Shown: positions 34,138-44,716 of the stretch, one piece after another
How the letters are laid out: every line of letters begins with the position of its first letter
How positions within the stretch are numbered: the first letter of the stretch is position 1
Source of the DNA: Rhodanobacter sp. 7MK24
Lineage (GTDB): Bacteria > Pseudomonadota > Gammaproteobacteria > Xanthomonadales > Rhodanobacteraceae
Length of the DNA: 64,000 nucleotides
Direction: 5' to 3'
Assembly (NCBI RefSeq): GCF_014842995.1
Contig: NZ_JACYXL010000011.1
Span: 1-64,000, forward strand
The notes under the pieces: generated by a model
The model's input: only the letters and a program-made list of their open reading frames with translations
What the model was told of the DNA's origin: nothing
The model's database searches: none
Made by a program: the position numbers and the translations under genes

Positions 34138-35562
34138 ATGCAAAAATTTGATTTTCTCGTCATCGAGTCCAGCGCGACTCGTGCAGATGCCGTGATGTCG
34201 GCACTTCACTTCCTCGGCTATCGCCCGCAACGTGCGGCCGACTGCCAATCGGTTGACGCCGCCACCCACGCTTGGCAAGGCGCGTACGTAGGTAGTGATG
34301 CAGACGAGGTAGAGGTCGAGCACCAATTGGCCTTGCTCGGCGACGCGATAAACCGCATTCCCATGCTGGTGGCCGCGGATGCGCCGCTGGCTGCGCGCTA
34401 TGGGAAGGTGACTCCTGCTTCCCGTGCTGCGCTCGTGGAATTTCCCCTGCGCTACGAACAGATGGCCGAGGCGCTGCGCGGCATTCATGCGCGCCTGCTG
34501 GGTGGCCAGTCGGGTTCATTGCGCTTCGTGGGCCATTCGACGCCGATGCTGCATGTCAATGCGTTGATCCGCCAGGTGGCTCCGTTCGATTCCACCGTGC
34601 TGGTGCTGGGCGAGTCCGGCACCGGCAAGGAAATGGTGGCGCGCGCCATCCATGAGCATTCCCAGCGCAGGGACAAGCCGCTCGTCGCGATCAACTGCGG
34701 TGCGATCCCGGCCGAATTGCTGGAAAGCGAGCTGTTCGGCCACGAAAAGGGCTCCTTCACGGGGGCGATCAGCGCACGCAAGGGCCGTTTCGAGCTGGCG
34801 GAAGGTGGCACGCTGTTCCTCGATGAAATCGGCGACATGAGCCTGCCGATGCAGGTGAAACTGCTGCGCGTGCTGCAGGAGCGCGTGTACGAGCGCGTGG
34901 GCGGCGCCAAGACTCAGCGTTGCGATGTGCGCGTCATCGCCGCCACCCACCGCGATCTGGAACAGTCCATCACCGATGGGCGTTTCCGCGAGGATTTGTT
35001 CTACCGCCTGTCCGTGTTCCCGCTGGAACTGCCGGCGCTGCGCGAGCGGCTGGAAGACCTGCCGGTGCTGATCGATGAGTTCAACCAGCGCCTGGCCAGC
35101 CGCGGTCTCGGCGTGGCGCGCTTCAGTGCGGGCGCAATGCAGACGCTGCGTGAGCATTCTTGGCCGGGCAACGTGCGCGAGCTGGCCAATCTGGTCGAAC
35201 GCATGGCGATCCTGTGTCCGCATGCCGAGGTGCGCGCCAGCGAATTACCGTCGAAATACCGTCACGTGCCCACGGGCGCGGAGGCACATGGTGCTGCCCT
35301 GTTGGCGCTGATGGAGGAAAACCTGCCGTCAGCGCCAGTGTTTGGCATGCATGCTGTGGATGAGTCGCAGCGTCTGCTGCCCGAAGACGGCATCGACCTG
35401 AAGGATCATCTTGCCGACATCGAGGTGGGGCTGATCCGCCAAGCGCTCGACGCCACCGGCGGTGTGGTGGCGCATGCCGCGCGTCTGCTGCATATGCAGC
35501 GCACGACGCTGGTGGAGAAGTTGCGCAAGTACGGGCTGCAGGCCAGCGGCATAGCGGCCTGA
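34138..35562 (+). CDS. fleQ: Flagellar master regulator FleQ (sigma-54 activator)
   Basis: 474 residues: an N-terminal FleQ/REC-like domain without the phosphoacceptor set (about 1-125), a sigma-54 AAA+ domain (about 135-375) with Walker A GESGTGKE at 159-166 and the sigma-54 contact loop reading GSFTGA (about 205), and a C-terminal Fis-type helix-turn-helix (about 440-468, [20 protein letters not shown]). FleQ turns on the sigma-54 flagellar promoters seen in this window and responds to c-di-GMP and FlhG. ATG 34138 has AGGGG just upstream. Confidence 0.93.
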   Translation: MQKFDFLVIESSATRADAVMSALHFLGYRPQRAADCQSVDAATHAWQGAYVGSDADEVEVEHQLALLGDAINRIPMLVAADAPLAARYGKVTPASRAALVEFPLRYEQMAEALRGIHARLLGGQSGSLRFVGHSTPMLHVNALIRQVAPFDSTVLVLGESGTGKEMVARAIHEHSQRRDKPLVAINCGAIPAELLESELFGHEKGSFTGAISARKGRFELAEGGTLFLDEIGDMSLPMQVKLLRVLQERVYERVGGAKTQRCDVRVIAATHRDLEQSITDGRFREDLFYRLSVFPLELPALRERLEDLPVLIDEFNQRLASRGLGVARFSAGAMQTLREHSWPGNVRELANLVERMAILCPHAEVRASELPSKYRHVPTGAEAHGAALLALMEENLPSAPVFGMHAVDESQRLLPEDGIDLKDHLADIEVGLIRQALDATGGVVAHAARLLHMQRTTLVEKLRKYGLQASGIAA

Positions 35563-35590
35563 GATAGAACCGCACCGTCGGTGCGGGCCG

Positions 35591-35605
35591 TGGCACGGCT
35601 CGTGC
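35591..35605 (+). promoter_or_regulatory. Sigma-54 promoter of the fliE operon
   Basis: TGGCACGGCTCGTGC has the full -24 element and GG-N10-GC spacing; 68 bp before fliE. A small 7-bp hairpin (35570-35586) just before it may mark the end of fleQ. Confidence 0.85.
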
Positions 35606-35672
35606 ATTTGCCATGTTGGAACCCTGTCTTGCGACGGGATTCCGTCTCCCTCCAGCGGCATGGGTCCACGCC

Positions 35673-35999
35673 ATGAGCACGATCGACGTCAACAACCTGC
35701 TTGCCCAGATGCGCCAGATGACGGCGCAGGTGCGCATGCCGGAAACAGCGGTGCAGGCGCAGCCTGGTGGCAGCACAGGGGATTTCTCTGCGCTGCTCAA
35801 GCAGGGCATCGCCGCCGTGGGCAACACCCAGATGGAGGCGGGGAGCATGGCCGCGAGCTACGAACGCGGCGACCCCGGTGCCGACCTTGGCCGCACCATG
35901 GTTGCGCTGCAGAAGGCCGATCTTTCGCTGCGCACCGCCGTGTCGGTGCAGAGCAAACTGGTTTCGGCTTACCAAGACATCATGAACATGACGTTCTGA
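35673..35999 (+). CDS. fliE: Hook-basal body protein FliE
   Basis: 108 residues. C-terminal signature DLGRTMVALQKADLSLRTAV followed by LVSAYQDIMNM is that of FliE, the adaptor between the MS ring and the rod. ATG 35673 gives normal length; the upstream part of the ORF contains the sigma-54 promoter region. First gene of fliEFGHIJK. Confidence 0.95.
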   Translation: MSTIDVNNLLAQMRQMTAQVRMPETAVQAQPGGSTGDFSALLKQGIAAVGNTQMEAGSMAASYERGDPGADLGRTMVALQKADLSLRTAVSVQSKLVSAYQDIMNMTF

Positions 36000-36037
36000 C
36001 GCCGACCATCAAATAGCACCGACAGACGAGCAGAAGC

Positions 36038-37777
36038 ATGGCCGATACCGCCATCGCGACGACCGACAGCAACGGCTCCGGCGTGCGCCTGGACTCCCTC
36101 AAGCAGATCACCCGCAATCCCGCGGCGCGCCAACTCGTCCTGCTGGTGGCGGTGGCGGCGGCGGTGGCGCTGGGTGTGGCGGTGGTGCTGTGGTCACGCG
36201 GCCCGAATTACGGCTTGCTGTACGCGGGCTTGGATCAGAAGGACGCCGCTGCGATCACGCAGGAGTTGCAGGCCGCCAATGTCGCGTACAAGGTGAGCGA
36301 CGATGGCTCCTCGATCATGGCGCCTGCCTCCGACCTCGGCGCAATGCGCTTGCGGCTGGCGGCGAAAGGGTTGCCGCAGGGAAGCGCTGCGATCAATGCG
36401 CAGGCGAACAACGACTCGCCATTTGGCATGAGCGATCTTGCCGAGCGCACGCGTTACCAGCAAATGCTGGAAAACGACCTGGGCTCCACCATTGCCTCGT
36501 TGCAGTCGGTGCGCGCCGCACGTGTGCACCTGGCACTGCCCAAACCGTCGCCGTTCATCCGCGACAACCACGAGGCCAGCGCCTCGGTGCTGCTCACGCT
36601 GTACCAGGGTCGCTCGCTCGACCCCGGACAGGTGGCGGCGATCGTGCACCTGGTGGCGTCCAGTGTGCCGGGCCTCGATCCCAGCCAGGTTTCTGTGGTC
36701 GACCAGCAGGGCCAGTTGCTCACCAGTAATACAGCGGATGCGGCAGGCGCAGCTGGCGACAGCCGCCTGCGCCTGGCCACGCGCATCGAGAACACCTATG
36801 CCCAGCGCATCGAGGACCTGCTGACGCCGCTGGTCGGTCCAGGTCGCGTGCATGCGCAGGTCAACGCGGACCTCGATTACAGCCAAAGCGAGAAGGCCAC
36901 CGAGACCTATAACCCGGAGAATCCGGCGTTGCGCAGCGAACAGGTCAGCAGCGAGCAGCACAGCGGGGGCGATGCCAACAGCGGCATTCCCGGCGCGCTC
37001 AGCAACCAGCCGCCGGCGACAGTGGCGCAGCCTACCGCCGCGCGGCCCAATGCCGGCACGGCGGCCGCTCCGGGCAGCGCCTCTGCTTCGACCAGCAGCC
37101 GTGACAGCTCCAGTTCCAGCAGTGCCACACGAAATTTTGAACTGGATCGCACCATCAGCCATGTCAGCGACCCGGCCGGCCGACTGGCTCGCCTCACCGT
37201 GGCCGTAGTGGTAGACGACAAATTGCTGGGCGGCGGGGTTGGGACGGGAGGTGCCAAGGCCGCGTCGAAGAGCGTGCCGTTCACGGCGCAGGAACTGCAG
37301 CACCTCACCGACCTGGTGAAGAACTCCGTGGGCTTCGACGCCACGCGTGGCGACAGCGTCAGCGTGGTCAACCAGGCCTTTCACGACGTCGCTACGCCGG
37401 ATGCGGGACCGTCGATTCCGTTCTGGGATCGCCCCGGCATGCTGGACCTGATCAAGCAGGGCGTTGGCGTGTTGATCGCCTTGCTGGTGGCGTTCGGTCT
37501 GCTGCGGCCGCTGCTCAAGGGCTTGTTGCGGGCTGCTCCGGCAAGGATGGAAGCTGCTGCCGCGTTGCCGACGCCGTTGCCGACAGTGTCCGTGCGCGTA
37601 GGCGACGACGATCACATCGGGCTGGGTCAACAGCAAAAGGCGGCGCACGCGCGCATCGACGCGACGCCGACGCAGGCTTACGAGCAGCGCGTGGGCCATG
37701 CGCGCCGCATGGTGGGTGAAAACTCCAAGCAGGTGGCTCAGGTGGTCCGGAACTGGGTGAACGAAGATGGCACCTAA
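36038..37777 (+). CDS. fliF: Flagellar MS-ring protein FliF
   Basis: 579 residues. Two membrane segments (about 30-52 and 470-492) enclose the periplasmic ring-building domains (NYGLLYAGLDQKDAAAITQE; RVHLALPKPSPF). The periplasmic C-terminal part has a long low-complexity Ser/Ala loop (about 330-365). The extreme C terminus binds FliG. It overlaps fliG by 11 bp. Confidence 0.96.
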   Translation: MADTAIATTDSNGSGVRLDSLKQITRNPAARQLVLLVAVAAAVALGVAVVLWSRGPNYGLLYAGLDQKDAAAITQELQAANVAYKVSDDGSSIMAPASDLGAMRLRLAAKGLPQGSAAINAQANNDSPFGMSDLAERTRYQQMLENDLGSTIASLQSVRAARVHLALPKPSPFIRDNHEASASVLLTLYQGRSLDPGQVAAIVHLVASSVPGLDPSQVSVVDQQGQLLTSNTADAAGAAGDSRLRLATRIENTYAQRIEDLLTPLVGPGRVHAQVNADLDYSQSEKATETYNPENPALRSEQVSSEQHSGGDANSGIPGALSNQPPATVAQPTAARPNAGTAAAPGSASASTSSRDSSSSSSATRNFELDRTISHVSDPAGRLARLTVAVVVDDKLLGGGVGTGGAKAASKSVPFTAQELQHLTDLVKNSVGFDATRGDSVSVVNQAFHDVATPDAGPSIPFWDRPGMLDLIKQGVGVLIALLVAFGLLRPLLKGLLRAAPARMEAAAALPTPLPTVSVRVGDDDHIGLGQQQKAAHARIDATPTQAYEQRVGHARRMVGENSKQVAQVVRNWVNEDGT

Positions 37778-38786
37778 CCGTTCGGAGCCAGCGGTCACTG
37801 GCGCGCAGCGCGCGGCGATCCTGTTGCTGACGCTGGGCGAGCAGGACGCGGCGGAAGTGCTGAAGCACCTGAGTGCGCGCGACGTCCAGGCCGTGGGTAC
37901 CGCGATGGCGGGGCTTTCCAGCGTATCGCGCGAGCAGGTCGAACACGTGCTCGACAAGCTCGACGAAGACATGGGCCGTCAAACCTCGCTCGGCGTGGGC
38001 ACCGAGGAATACATCCGCAAGATCCTCACCAATGCGCTGGGCGAGACCAAGGCGGGCGGCCTGATTGACCGCATCCTGCTCGGTCGCAGCAGCAAAGGCC
38101 TGGAATCGCTGAAATGGATGGAAAGCCGCGCGATCGCGGAGATGATCAGCCAGGAGCACCCGCAGATCATCGCGCTGGTGCTGGCGCATCTGGAACCTGA
38201 CCAGGCAGCCGAAGTGATCGGCTACCTGCCGCCACGCACGCGCAGCGACGCGGTGATGCGCATCGCTACGCTCGATGGCGTGCAGCCGCACGCGCTGAAT
38301 GAGCTGGACGAGATCATGGAGCGCCAGTTCAACGGCAACACCAAGAAGCTCAAGTCCGCCAATGTCGGCGGCCTGAAGGCCGCCGCGAACATCCTCAATG
38401 CGATGGAAAGCAGCCGCGAAGCCGAGCTGATGACGGCCATCCGCAGCCAGGACAGCGCGTTGGGCGGCAAAATCGAAGACCTGATGTTCGTGTTCGAGGA
38501 TCTCGCCGACCTGGACGACCGCGGCATGCAGACTCTGCTACGCGAAGTGCCCTCGGGCATCCTCATCACGGCGCTGAAGGGTGCCGAACCCGCAATACGC
38601 GAAAAGATTTTCTCCAACATGTCCAAGCGTGCCGCCGACATGATGCGCGACGACCTCGAAGTGAAGGGTCCGGTGCGCCTGAGCGAAGTCGATGCGGCCC
38701 AGAAGGAAGTGCTGGCCGCCGCCAGGAAGCTGGCCGATTCCGGTCAGATCAACCTCGGCAGCGGCGGCGGGGATGATTACGTCTGA
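37767..38786 (+). CDS. fliG: Flagellar motor switch protein FliG
   Basis: 339 residues. EHPQIIALVLAHLEPDQAAE in the middle domain and the charged torque helix MFVFEDLADLDDRGMQTLLR in the C-terminal domain are intact. FliG sits on FliF and turns stator motion into torque. Start ATG 37767 overlaps fliF. Confidence 0.97.
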   Translation: MAPNRSEPAVTGAQRAAILLLTLGEQDAAEVLKHLSARDVQAVGTAMAGLSSVSREQVEHVLDKLDEDMGRQTSLGVGTEEYIRKILTNALGETKAGGLIDRILLGRSSKGLESLKWMESRAIAEMISQEHPQIIALVLAHLEPDQAAEVIGYLPPRTRSDAVMRIATLDGVQPHALNELDEIMERQFNGNTKKLKSANVGGLKAAANILNAMESSREAELMTAIRSQDSALGGKIEDLMFVFEDLADLDDRGMQTLLREVPSGILITALKGAEPAIREKIFSNMSKRAADMMRDDLEVKGPVRLSEVDAAQKEVLAAARKLADSGQINLGSGGGDDYV

Positions 38787-39418
38787 TGATCGCCACGATC
38801 CACGATGCCTCGGCGGAATTCCGGCGCTGGGAGATGCCGAGCTTCGATGCCGCGCCTGAACCGCCGGTGGTCGACGAAGAGGTGCCGGCGCAGCCCTCCG
38901 TGCACGATCTGGAGGCGCTGGAGCAGCAGGCGCGCGACGAAGGTCGTCTCGCAGGATTGGCGGAAGGGCGCGCCGCGGCAAGACAGGAACTTTGCCAGCG
39001 GGTGGCGCAATTCGATGCCGTGTGCGTCGCAGCGTCGCGTCCGTTGCAGGCGCTCGACGAGCAGGTCGTGCAGGAGCTGACGCGGCTGGCGATGGTGGTG
39101 GCCAGCCGGGTGATTGCACACGAGCTGCAACTTTCGCCCGAGCTTGTCGCGCGCGCTGTGCGCGAAGCAGCCAACGCACTGCCGGCCGCGACCCGCGAGT
39201 TGCGCGTGCATCTGCATCCGCTGGACCTTGCCCTGCTGCAGAGCATGGGTTCGGCCGAGAATCACTGGCGGCTGTTGGCCGATCCCGAACTGTCCCGCGG
39301 CGATTGCCGGATGGAAAGCGAGCACTCGCGGCTGGATGCCCGGGTGGAAACGCGCCTCGCCGCGATGGTCGATGCCGTGCTCGGCGAAGCCGTGGAGCCG
39401 GAAGGTGGCGGTCCATGA
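38786..39418 (+). CDS. fliH: Flagellar export stator protein FliH
   Basis: 210 residues. A helical Glu/Ala-rich centre ([20 protein letters not shown], with spaced Gly like FliH GxxxG repeats) and a C-terminal domain ([30 protein letters not shown]) are typical. FliH is the peripheral stalk that regulates the FliI ATPase. Coupled to fliG by TGATG overlap. Confidence 0.92.
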   Translation: MIATIHDASAEFRRWEMPSFDAAPEPPVVDEEVPAQPSVHDLEALEQQARDEGRLAGLAEGRAAARQELCQRVAQFDAVCVAASRPLQALDEQVVQELTRLAMVVASRVIAHELQLSPELVARAVREAANALPAATRELRVHLHPLDLALLQSMGSAENHWRLLADPELSRGDCRMESEHSRLDARVETRLAAMVDAVLGEAVEPEGGGP

Positions 39419-40782
39419 GCGCCGCCGTCGATCCCGCCGCACGCAATGAAGGCTGGGGCCGGAAAATCGCGCGGCGGACAGCACGCGCCGAGGCCACGCG
39501 CACTTTGACGGTGGAGGGCAGCCTGCGCCGCGTGGTCGGCCTGACCCTGGAGGCCGAAGGCTGCGAGGCCGCCCTGGGTGCGCGTTGCCTGGTCGATACC
39601 GCCGCCGGCGACCAGTTGGAAACCGAGGTGGTCGGCTTTGCCGACGAACGCCTGCTGTTGATGCCGGTGGACGACATGCGTGGCGTACTGCCGAATGCGC
39701 GTGTGCGTCCCTTCGCGCACAGCGGCGGCTTGCCGGTAGGCATGCATCTGCTGGGCCGTGTGGTGGGTGCCGACGGCCTGCCGCTGGACGGGCACGGCCC
39801 GCTCGACGTCGACGAACACGCCGCGCTCAAGCGCGAACCCATCAACCCGATGGCACGCAAGCCGATCGATGCGCCGCTGGATGTGGGTGTGCGTGCGATC
39901 AACGCGCTGCTCACCGTGGGGCGCGGCCAGCGCCTGGGCCTGTTCGCCGGCTCCGGCGTGGGCAAGTCCACCTTGCTCGGCATGATGACCCGTTACACCA
40001 ACGCCGACGTGGTGGTGGTAGGCCTGATCGGCGAACGCGGCCGCGAGGTGAAGGAGTTCGTCGAGCACACCCTGGGCGAGGAAGGCCGCCGTCGTGCGGT
40101 GATCGTGGCCGCGCCGGCGGACGCGCCGCCGCTGAAGCGGCTGCGCGGCGCGCAGTACGCTACCGCCATTGCCGAGTGGTTCCGCGACCGCGGCATGCGC
40201 GTGCTGCTGCTGATGGATTCGCTCACCCGTTATGCACAAGCCCAGCGCGAGATCGCGCTGGCCATCGGCGAGCCGCCGGCCACCAAGGGCTACCCGCCGT
40301 CCGTATTCGCGATGATGCCGGCGCTGGTCGAGCGCGCGGGCAACGATGCCGAAGGCAAAGGTTCCATCACTGCGTTCTACACGGTACTGACCGAGGGCGA
40401 CGATTACCGCCACGATCCGATCGCCGATGCCGCGCGTGCGATCCTCGACGGCCATATCGTGCTCTCGCGTGATCTGGCCGAAGCTGGTCATTACCCGGCC
40501 ATCGACATCGAGGCGTCGATCAGCCGCGTGATGCCTCAAGTTGCGTCGCGTGAACACCTGCAGGCGGCGCAGCGATTCAGACGAGTCTATTCGGCGTACC
40601 GCCAGCAGCGGGACCTGATCGCGGTGGGCGCCTACCAGCGAGGTTCCGACCCGCAGGTGGATCTGGCCATCGAAATGTGGCCGCAATTGCGCGAGTTCCT
40701 GCAGCAGGAAGTCGATGAGCCGGTGGCGCTTGAGGAAGCCATCGACCGGCTGGCCCTGATTGCCGAGCGGGTGGTCGCATGA
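39415..40782 (+). CDS. fliI: Flagellum-specific ATPase FliI
   Basis: 455 residues. Walker [15 protein letters not shown] near 178, [16 protein letters not shown], and [20 protein letters not shown] identify the flagellar ATPase. It detaches export chaperones and drives entry of substrates. ATG 39415 overlaps the fliH stop, which sets the start against a longer ORF. Confidence 0.97.
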   Translation: MSAAVDPAARNEGWGRKIARRTARAEATRTLTVEGSLRRVVGLTLEAEGCEAALGARCLVDTAAGDQLETEVVGFADERLLLMPVDDMRGVLPNARVRPFAHSGGLPVGMHLLGRVVGADGLPLDGHGPLDVDEHAALKREPINPMARKPIDAPLDVGVRAINALLTVGRGQRLGLFAGSGVGKSTLLGMMTRYTNADVVVVGLIGERGREVKEFVEHTLGEEGRRRAVIVAAPADAPPLKRLRGAQYATAIAEWFRDRGMRVLLLMDSLTRYAQAQREIALAIGEPPATKGYPPSVFAMMPALVERAGNDAEGKGSITAFYTVLTEGDDYRHDPIADAARAILDGHIVLSRDLAEAGHYPAIDIEASISRVMPQVASREHLQAAQRFRRVYSAYRQQRDLIAVGAYQRGSDPQVDLAIEMWPQLREFLQQEVDEPVALEEAIDRLALIAERVVA

Positions 40783-41204
40783 CGCCGCGTTCCGAACGAC
40801 TGCAGCCGGCCGCAGACCAGGCCCGCCAGAAAGCCGAGGACGCGCTGGCGAAATTCGCTGCGCAACAACAGGCTCTGGCCAAGGCCGAACACCAGCTCGG
40901 AGAGCTTGAGCGCTATCGCCGCGAATACGCCGACGCGGGTGCGGGCGCGGTCAGCGTCGGCGCACTGCTCAACCGCCAGCAGTTCGTCGCACGTATCGAC
41001 CAGGCGATCGCCCAACAGGTCGCCGAGGTGAGCCGCCAGCACCGCCGGCTGGAGCAGATGCGCGACCACTGGAAGAAGGCGCATGCGCGCGAAAGCGCGC
41101 TGGGCAGCGTGATCGCACAGCATCAGGAATACGAGCGCCGCGCCGAGGACAGGCGCGAGCAAGCCGAGATCGACGAACGCATGCAGCACCGGCGGCCGCG
41201 ATAG
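40779..41204 (+). CDS. fliJ: Flagellar export protein FliJ
   Basis: 141 residues, almost wholly a charged coiled coil ([40 protein letters not shown]), as expected for FliJ, the stalk that links FliI to FlhA. It overlaps fliI by 4 bp. Confidence 0.9.
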   Translation: MTPRSERLQPAADQARQKAEDALAKFAAQQQALAKAEHQLGELERYRREYADAGAGAVSVGALLNRQQFVARIDQAIAQQVAEVSRQHRRLEQMRDHWKKAHARESALGSVIAQHQEYERRAEDRREQAEIDERMQHRRPR

Positions 41205-41255
41205 CGCGCTTTGCGCGATCCCGCACCCGCCAGCCGGCAGAGGAGACTTTTCACC

Positions 41256-42560
41256 ATGGCAGCACCCGCCACGCTTTCCCCGATACCTGCCGCGAGCAGC
41301 CTGCCCAGCACGCTCGCCAGCGCGCCTTCCAGTACGCCGGGCAGCGACGCGCCGGGCAATACGTTCGACCAGCAACTGCAGGCCGCGCGCAATTCGCAGT
41401 CCAGCGACAGTTCCTCCTCGTCCGACGCGCCGCCGGCATCGACGCCAGGTGCGAGCAGGCAAGGCGATCCATCCTCTTCGGGTGCGGCAAAGTCCACCCA
41501 GGAATCGAACATGGCAGCGGTTGGCACGGCCTCCACAACCTCAGCGGCGGGTGCGGCATCCACAGCATCGGCGAATGCTTCGTCCAAGACGAATGCAGCA
41601 ACGAACGGGCAGACGGTGGATGCCGCGCTGGCGGCGCTGGCCCAGACTGCGCAAACTGCCACCGGCGCGGGATCTGGCGACGCCGCGCCGTCCGCCACGG
41701 CGAAAGCGCCTGCGTCGAAAACCGATGCGACCGACGACGAAGGCGCGGCCTCGCTGGCCGGTGCCATGCTGGCCATGCTTGGCCAGGTAAACGGCAACAT
41801 GGCGGGCGCACAGTCCGACGCGGACGACGGCACCGTTTCGGCGGACGGCTCGTCGTCCGGGCAGGCCAAGGCGGCCATGGCGTTGCAGGGCCTGAACGCG
41901 AACGGTCAGGCGTCGGCTGCCGATGGCGCGACAGGCGGAGTCATGACAGGCACCGCCGCAGGCAATGCAGTGTCGCTCGCGAACTTCGCCAGCATGCTTG
42001 GCAATGCAGCCGGTGCGGCTGCGGACACGGGCACCGACACGCACAAGGCCACCTCCGGTCTGGATGCTTTGGCGTTCGCCGCGACACCCATGCTGCCGCA
42101 GACGGCCAATGCACAGGCAGTTGCACTGCCGCAGCTGCAAATGTCGTCGCCGACGGGCAGTGCCGGCTTTGCCGGCGAACTTGGCCAGCAGGTGATGTGG
42201 CTGGGCCAGCAAGGTGTCCAGCAGGCGAAGATACGGCTGAATCCGCAGGACTTGGGTTCGCTGGACGTGCACGTCACCGTCAATCAGAACCGCATCGACG
42301 TAGTGTTCAGCGCACAGCATCCGGCGGCCGTCACGGCCGTGCAGCAGAGCTTGCCGCAGCTCGACAACATGCTTAACCGCCATGGCCTTTCGCTGGGCCA
42401 TGCGGAGGTGGGGCAGCAGCAGAGCGGCAGCGGCCATTCGCGCGGCGAAGGCGGCAGCGGTGCGCAAGCTTCCTCCGGCGACGACGTCGGCGAAGTGCAG
42501 GGCGCATCGCTTTCTGCTGCCACGACAAGCCAAATCGGCTTGCTCGACGCCTTCGCCTGA
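41256..42560 (+). CDS. fliK: Flagellar hook-length control protein FliK
   Basis: 434 residues. The first 300 are Ala/Ser/Thr-rich and low in complexity, as in FliK rulers. The conserved C-terminal domain is near 315-395 (QVMWLGQQGVQQAKIRLNPQ, then DLGSLDVHVTVNQNRIDVVF). FliK measures the hook and signals FlhB to switch substrates. Start at ATG 41256, with AGAGGAG upstream. Confidence 0.92.
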   Translation: MAAPATLSPIPAASSLPSTLASAPSSTPGSDAPGNTFDQQLQAARNSQSSDSSSSSDAPPASTPGASRQGDPSSSGAAKSTQESNMAAVGTASTTSAAGAASTASANASSKTNAATNGQTVDAALAALAQTAQTATGAGSGDAAPSATAKAPASKTDATDDEGAASLAGAMLAMLGQVNGNMAGAQSDADDGTVSADGSSSGQAKAAMALQGLNANGQASAADGATGGVMTGTAAGNAVSLANFASMLGNAAGAAADTGTDTHKATSGLDALAFAATPMLPQTANAQAVALPQLQMSSPTGSAGFAGELGQQVMWLGQQGVQQAKIRLNPQDLGSLDVHVTVNQNRIDVVFSAQHPAAVTAVQQSLPQLDNMLNRHGLSLGHAEVGQQQSGSGHSRGEGGSGAQASSGDDVGEVQGASLSAATTSQIGLLDAFA

Positions 42561-42790
42561 CCCGCCCGGCGCGCTCCGCGTGCGGAAGGCGCTCCAGGGC
42601 ACGAGGCATCCGTGGGCAGGCTTCCCTCCCGTGCGCATGCCGACATCGGTTTAATGTCGTCTGCTGTTTCATGGCGTGTGTCGTCAACACGACATGTCAT
42701 GAGTTTGGCGCGCGTCAAGAAAGCGCCATCAATCTCGGTTTTTCGCACGTCACCCTCCATGGATGCGTTCATGGCAAGGTGCGGCGTGCG

Positions 42791-42805
42791 TGGCACGTGG
42801 ATTGC
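42791..42805 (+). promoter_or_regulatory. Sigma-54 promoter of the fliL operon
   Basis: TGGCACGTGGATTGC followed by A matches the -24/-12 consensus at every fixed base. It lies 60 bp before fliL in the 304-bp gap 42561-42864, which otherwise holds only a small palindrome (TGTCGT/ACGACA near 42687-42702). Confidence 0.92.
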
Positions 42806-42864
42806 ATTGACTCGGCAGACGCGCCCGCGCGCATCCCAAAACAACCGAATGTATTGAGGGCTCC

Positions 42865-43338
42865 ATGGCGGACGAAGAACAGGCAAGGGTGGCACCACCG
42901 GCGGGCAAGTCGAAGCGCTTGATGGTGATCGGCGCGGCGGTAGTCGTGCTGGCATTGGCCGGTGGCGGCTATTTCTGGCAGGCGCAAAAGTCCGCGCATG
43001 CGCCTGTCGAGGCGCCCAAGGTCGATCTCTACATGCCGCTGGATCCAGCGTTCGTGGTGAATTTCAAGGATGGCGATTCGCTGCGCTACCTGCAGGTGTC
43101 GGTAACGCTGATGTCGTACGACCAGAAGGCGCTCGATGCGGCGAAGGATGCCAACCCGGTGGTGCGCGACGCGCTGGTGTCGCTGTTCAGCAACCAGGAG
43201 TACTCGATCATCAGCAGCGCCGATGGCCGCCGCAAGCTGCAGGAACAAGCGCTGGCGGCCGTGCAGAAGATCGTCAAGGAGCGCACCGGCAAGCCCGGGA
43301 TCGACGCGCTGTACTTCACCAGCTTCGTGATGCAGTAA
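42865..43338 (+). CDS. fliL: Flagellar basal body-associated protein FliL
   Basis: 157 residues: one transmembrane segment (about 17-35, LMVIGAAVVVLALAGGGYFW) and a periplasmic domain (VDLYMPLDPAFVVNFKDGDS, YLQVSVTLMSYD). FliL surrounds stators and supports torque. First gene of the fliLMNOPQR-flhBA run. Confidence 0.94.
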   Translation: MADEEQARVAPPAGKSKRLMVIGAAVVVLALAGGGYFWQAQKSAHAPVEAPKVDLYMPLDPAFVVNFKDGDSLRYLQVSVTLMSYDQKALDAAKDANPVVRDALVSLFSNQEYSIISSADGRRKLQEQALAAVQKIVKERTGKPGIDALYFTSFVMQ

Positions 43339-43348
43339 GGCTGCCGGT

Positions 43349-44365
43349 ATGAGCGATCTGCTTTCACAGGACGAAATCGATGCGCTGCTCGACGGCGTGA
43401 CCGATGGCGCGGTGGAAACCGGCAGCGACCAGCCGCTGCCGCGCGATGCGGTGCTGTCCTACGACTTCACCCAGCAGGACCGCATCGTGCGCGGTCGTCT
43501 GCCCACGCTGGAGATGGTCAACGACCGTTTCGCGCGCTATTTCCGCACCGCGTTGTTCGGCGTGTTGCGCAAGACCTGCGAGGTCTCGGTGTTGGGCGTG
43601 AAGATGCTCAAGTTCGCCGAGTACGTGCATGGCCTGGTGGTGCCGACCAACCTGAATCTGGTGAAGATCAAACCGCTGCGCGGCACCGCGCTGGTGGTAT
43701 TCGAGCCGCGGCTGGTATTCAGCGTGATCGACAACTTCTTCGGCGGTGACGGGCGTTTCCACGCACGTATCGAGGGCCGCGACTTCACCGCCACCGAGAA
43801 CCGCGTGATCCAGATCCTGCTGGGCGAGCTGTTCGGCGCGATGGTCGAAGCCTGGGCACCGGTGCTGGGCCTGTCGTTCGAGTACCAGAATTCCGAGATC
43901 AACCCGCAGTTCGCCAACATCGTCAGCCCGACCGAGACGGTGGTGGTGTCGCGCTTCCACGTCGAGCTGGACGGCGGCGGTGGGGAGATCCATCTGACCT
44001 TGCCGTACGCGATGGTCGAGCCGATCCGCACTTTGCTCGACGCGGGTGTGCAGAGCGACCGCGTGGACCGCGACGACCGCTGGGCCGAGCTGCTGCGTGA
44101 CGAGGTGCTCGACGCGGAAGTGCCGCTGAGCTCGCAACTGCTCGACTTCGATATCACGGTCGGCGATTTCCTGCGCCTGCGCCCAGGCGACGTGATCCCG
44201 ATCCAGTTGCCCGACGTGGTCACCGTGTATGCCGAGGACGTGCCGCTGTTCCGTGGCCGTTACGGCCAGGCCAACGGTCGCAATGCCATCCGTTTCCAAA
44301 CCCAGGTCGGGCGGCGCGAAACGCGCACCACCGGCGATCAGACCAGCAGAGAAGAAATCGCATGA
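43349..44365 (+). CDS. fliM: Flagellar motor switch protein FliM
   Basis: 338 residues. The N-terminal CheY-P docking peptide is present (SDLLSQDEIDALLDGV), followed by the CheC-like middle domain (NLVKIKPLRGTALVVFEPRL) and a C-terminal SpoA domain. FliM forms the C ring with FliG and FliN. Ends overlapping fliN by 4 bp. Confidence 0.97.
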   Translation: MSDLLSQDEIDALLDGVTDGAVETGSDQPLPRDAVLSYDFTQQDRIVRGRLPTLEMVNDRFARYFRTALFGVLRKTCEVSVLGVKMLKFAEYVHGLVVPTNLNLVKIKPLRGTALVVFEPRLVFSVIDNFFGGDGRFHARIEGRDFTATENRVIQILLGELFGAMVEAWAPVLGLSFEYQNSEINPQFANIVSPTETVVVSRFHVELDGGGGEIHLTLPYAMVEPIRTLLDAGVQSDRVDRDDRWAELLRDEVLDAEVPLSSQLLDFDITVGDFLRLRPGDVIPIQLPDVVTVYAEDVPLFRGRYGQANGRNAIRFQTQVGRRETRTTGDQTSREEIA

Positions 44366-44709
44366 ATCAGCCCCATGAAGCCATGATCGACGACGGCGGC
44401 GACCGCGTTCAGTTCGACTCGTTGCGCGGCGCCGCCGGCGGCAACAGCGAAGTCAATCTCGACATGATCCTGGACGTACCGGTGACCCTGGCGATGGAAG
44501 TCGGGCGCACCCGCATCAGCATCCGCAACCTGCTGCAGCTCAACCAGGGTTCGGTGGTGGAGCTGGATCGCGCCGCCGGCGAGCCGCTGGATGTGTTCGT
44601 CAACGGCACCCTGGTCGCGCATGGCGAGGTGGTGGTCATCAACGAAAAGTTTGGCATCCGCCTCACCGACGTGATCAGTCCGGCCGAGCGCGTGCGCAAG
44701 TTGCGGTGA
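44362..44709 (+). CDS. fliN: Flagellar motor switch protein FliN
   Basis: 115 residues, one SpoA domain (MILDVPVTLAMEVGRTRISI; LLQLNQGSVVELDRAAGEPL; VVVINEKFGIRLTDVISP). It forms the base of the C ring and takes part in switching and export. Confidence 0.97.
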   Translation: MNQPHEAMIDDGGDRVQFDSLRGAAGGNSEVNLDMILDVPVTLAMEVGRTRISIRNLLQLNQGSVVELDRAAGEPLDVFVNGTLVAHGEVVVINEKFGIRLTDVISPAERVRKLR

Positions 44710-44716
44710 GCGGATC

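Noticed and set aside
34750-34767. FleQ with a defective sigma-54 contact because the loop reads GSFTGA instead of GAFTGA
   Set aside because: Ser at this position is tolerated in many active sigma-54 activators, and strong sigma-54 promoters are present all through the locus.
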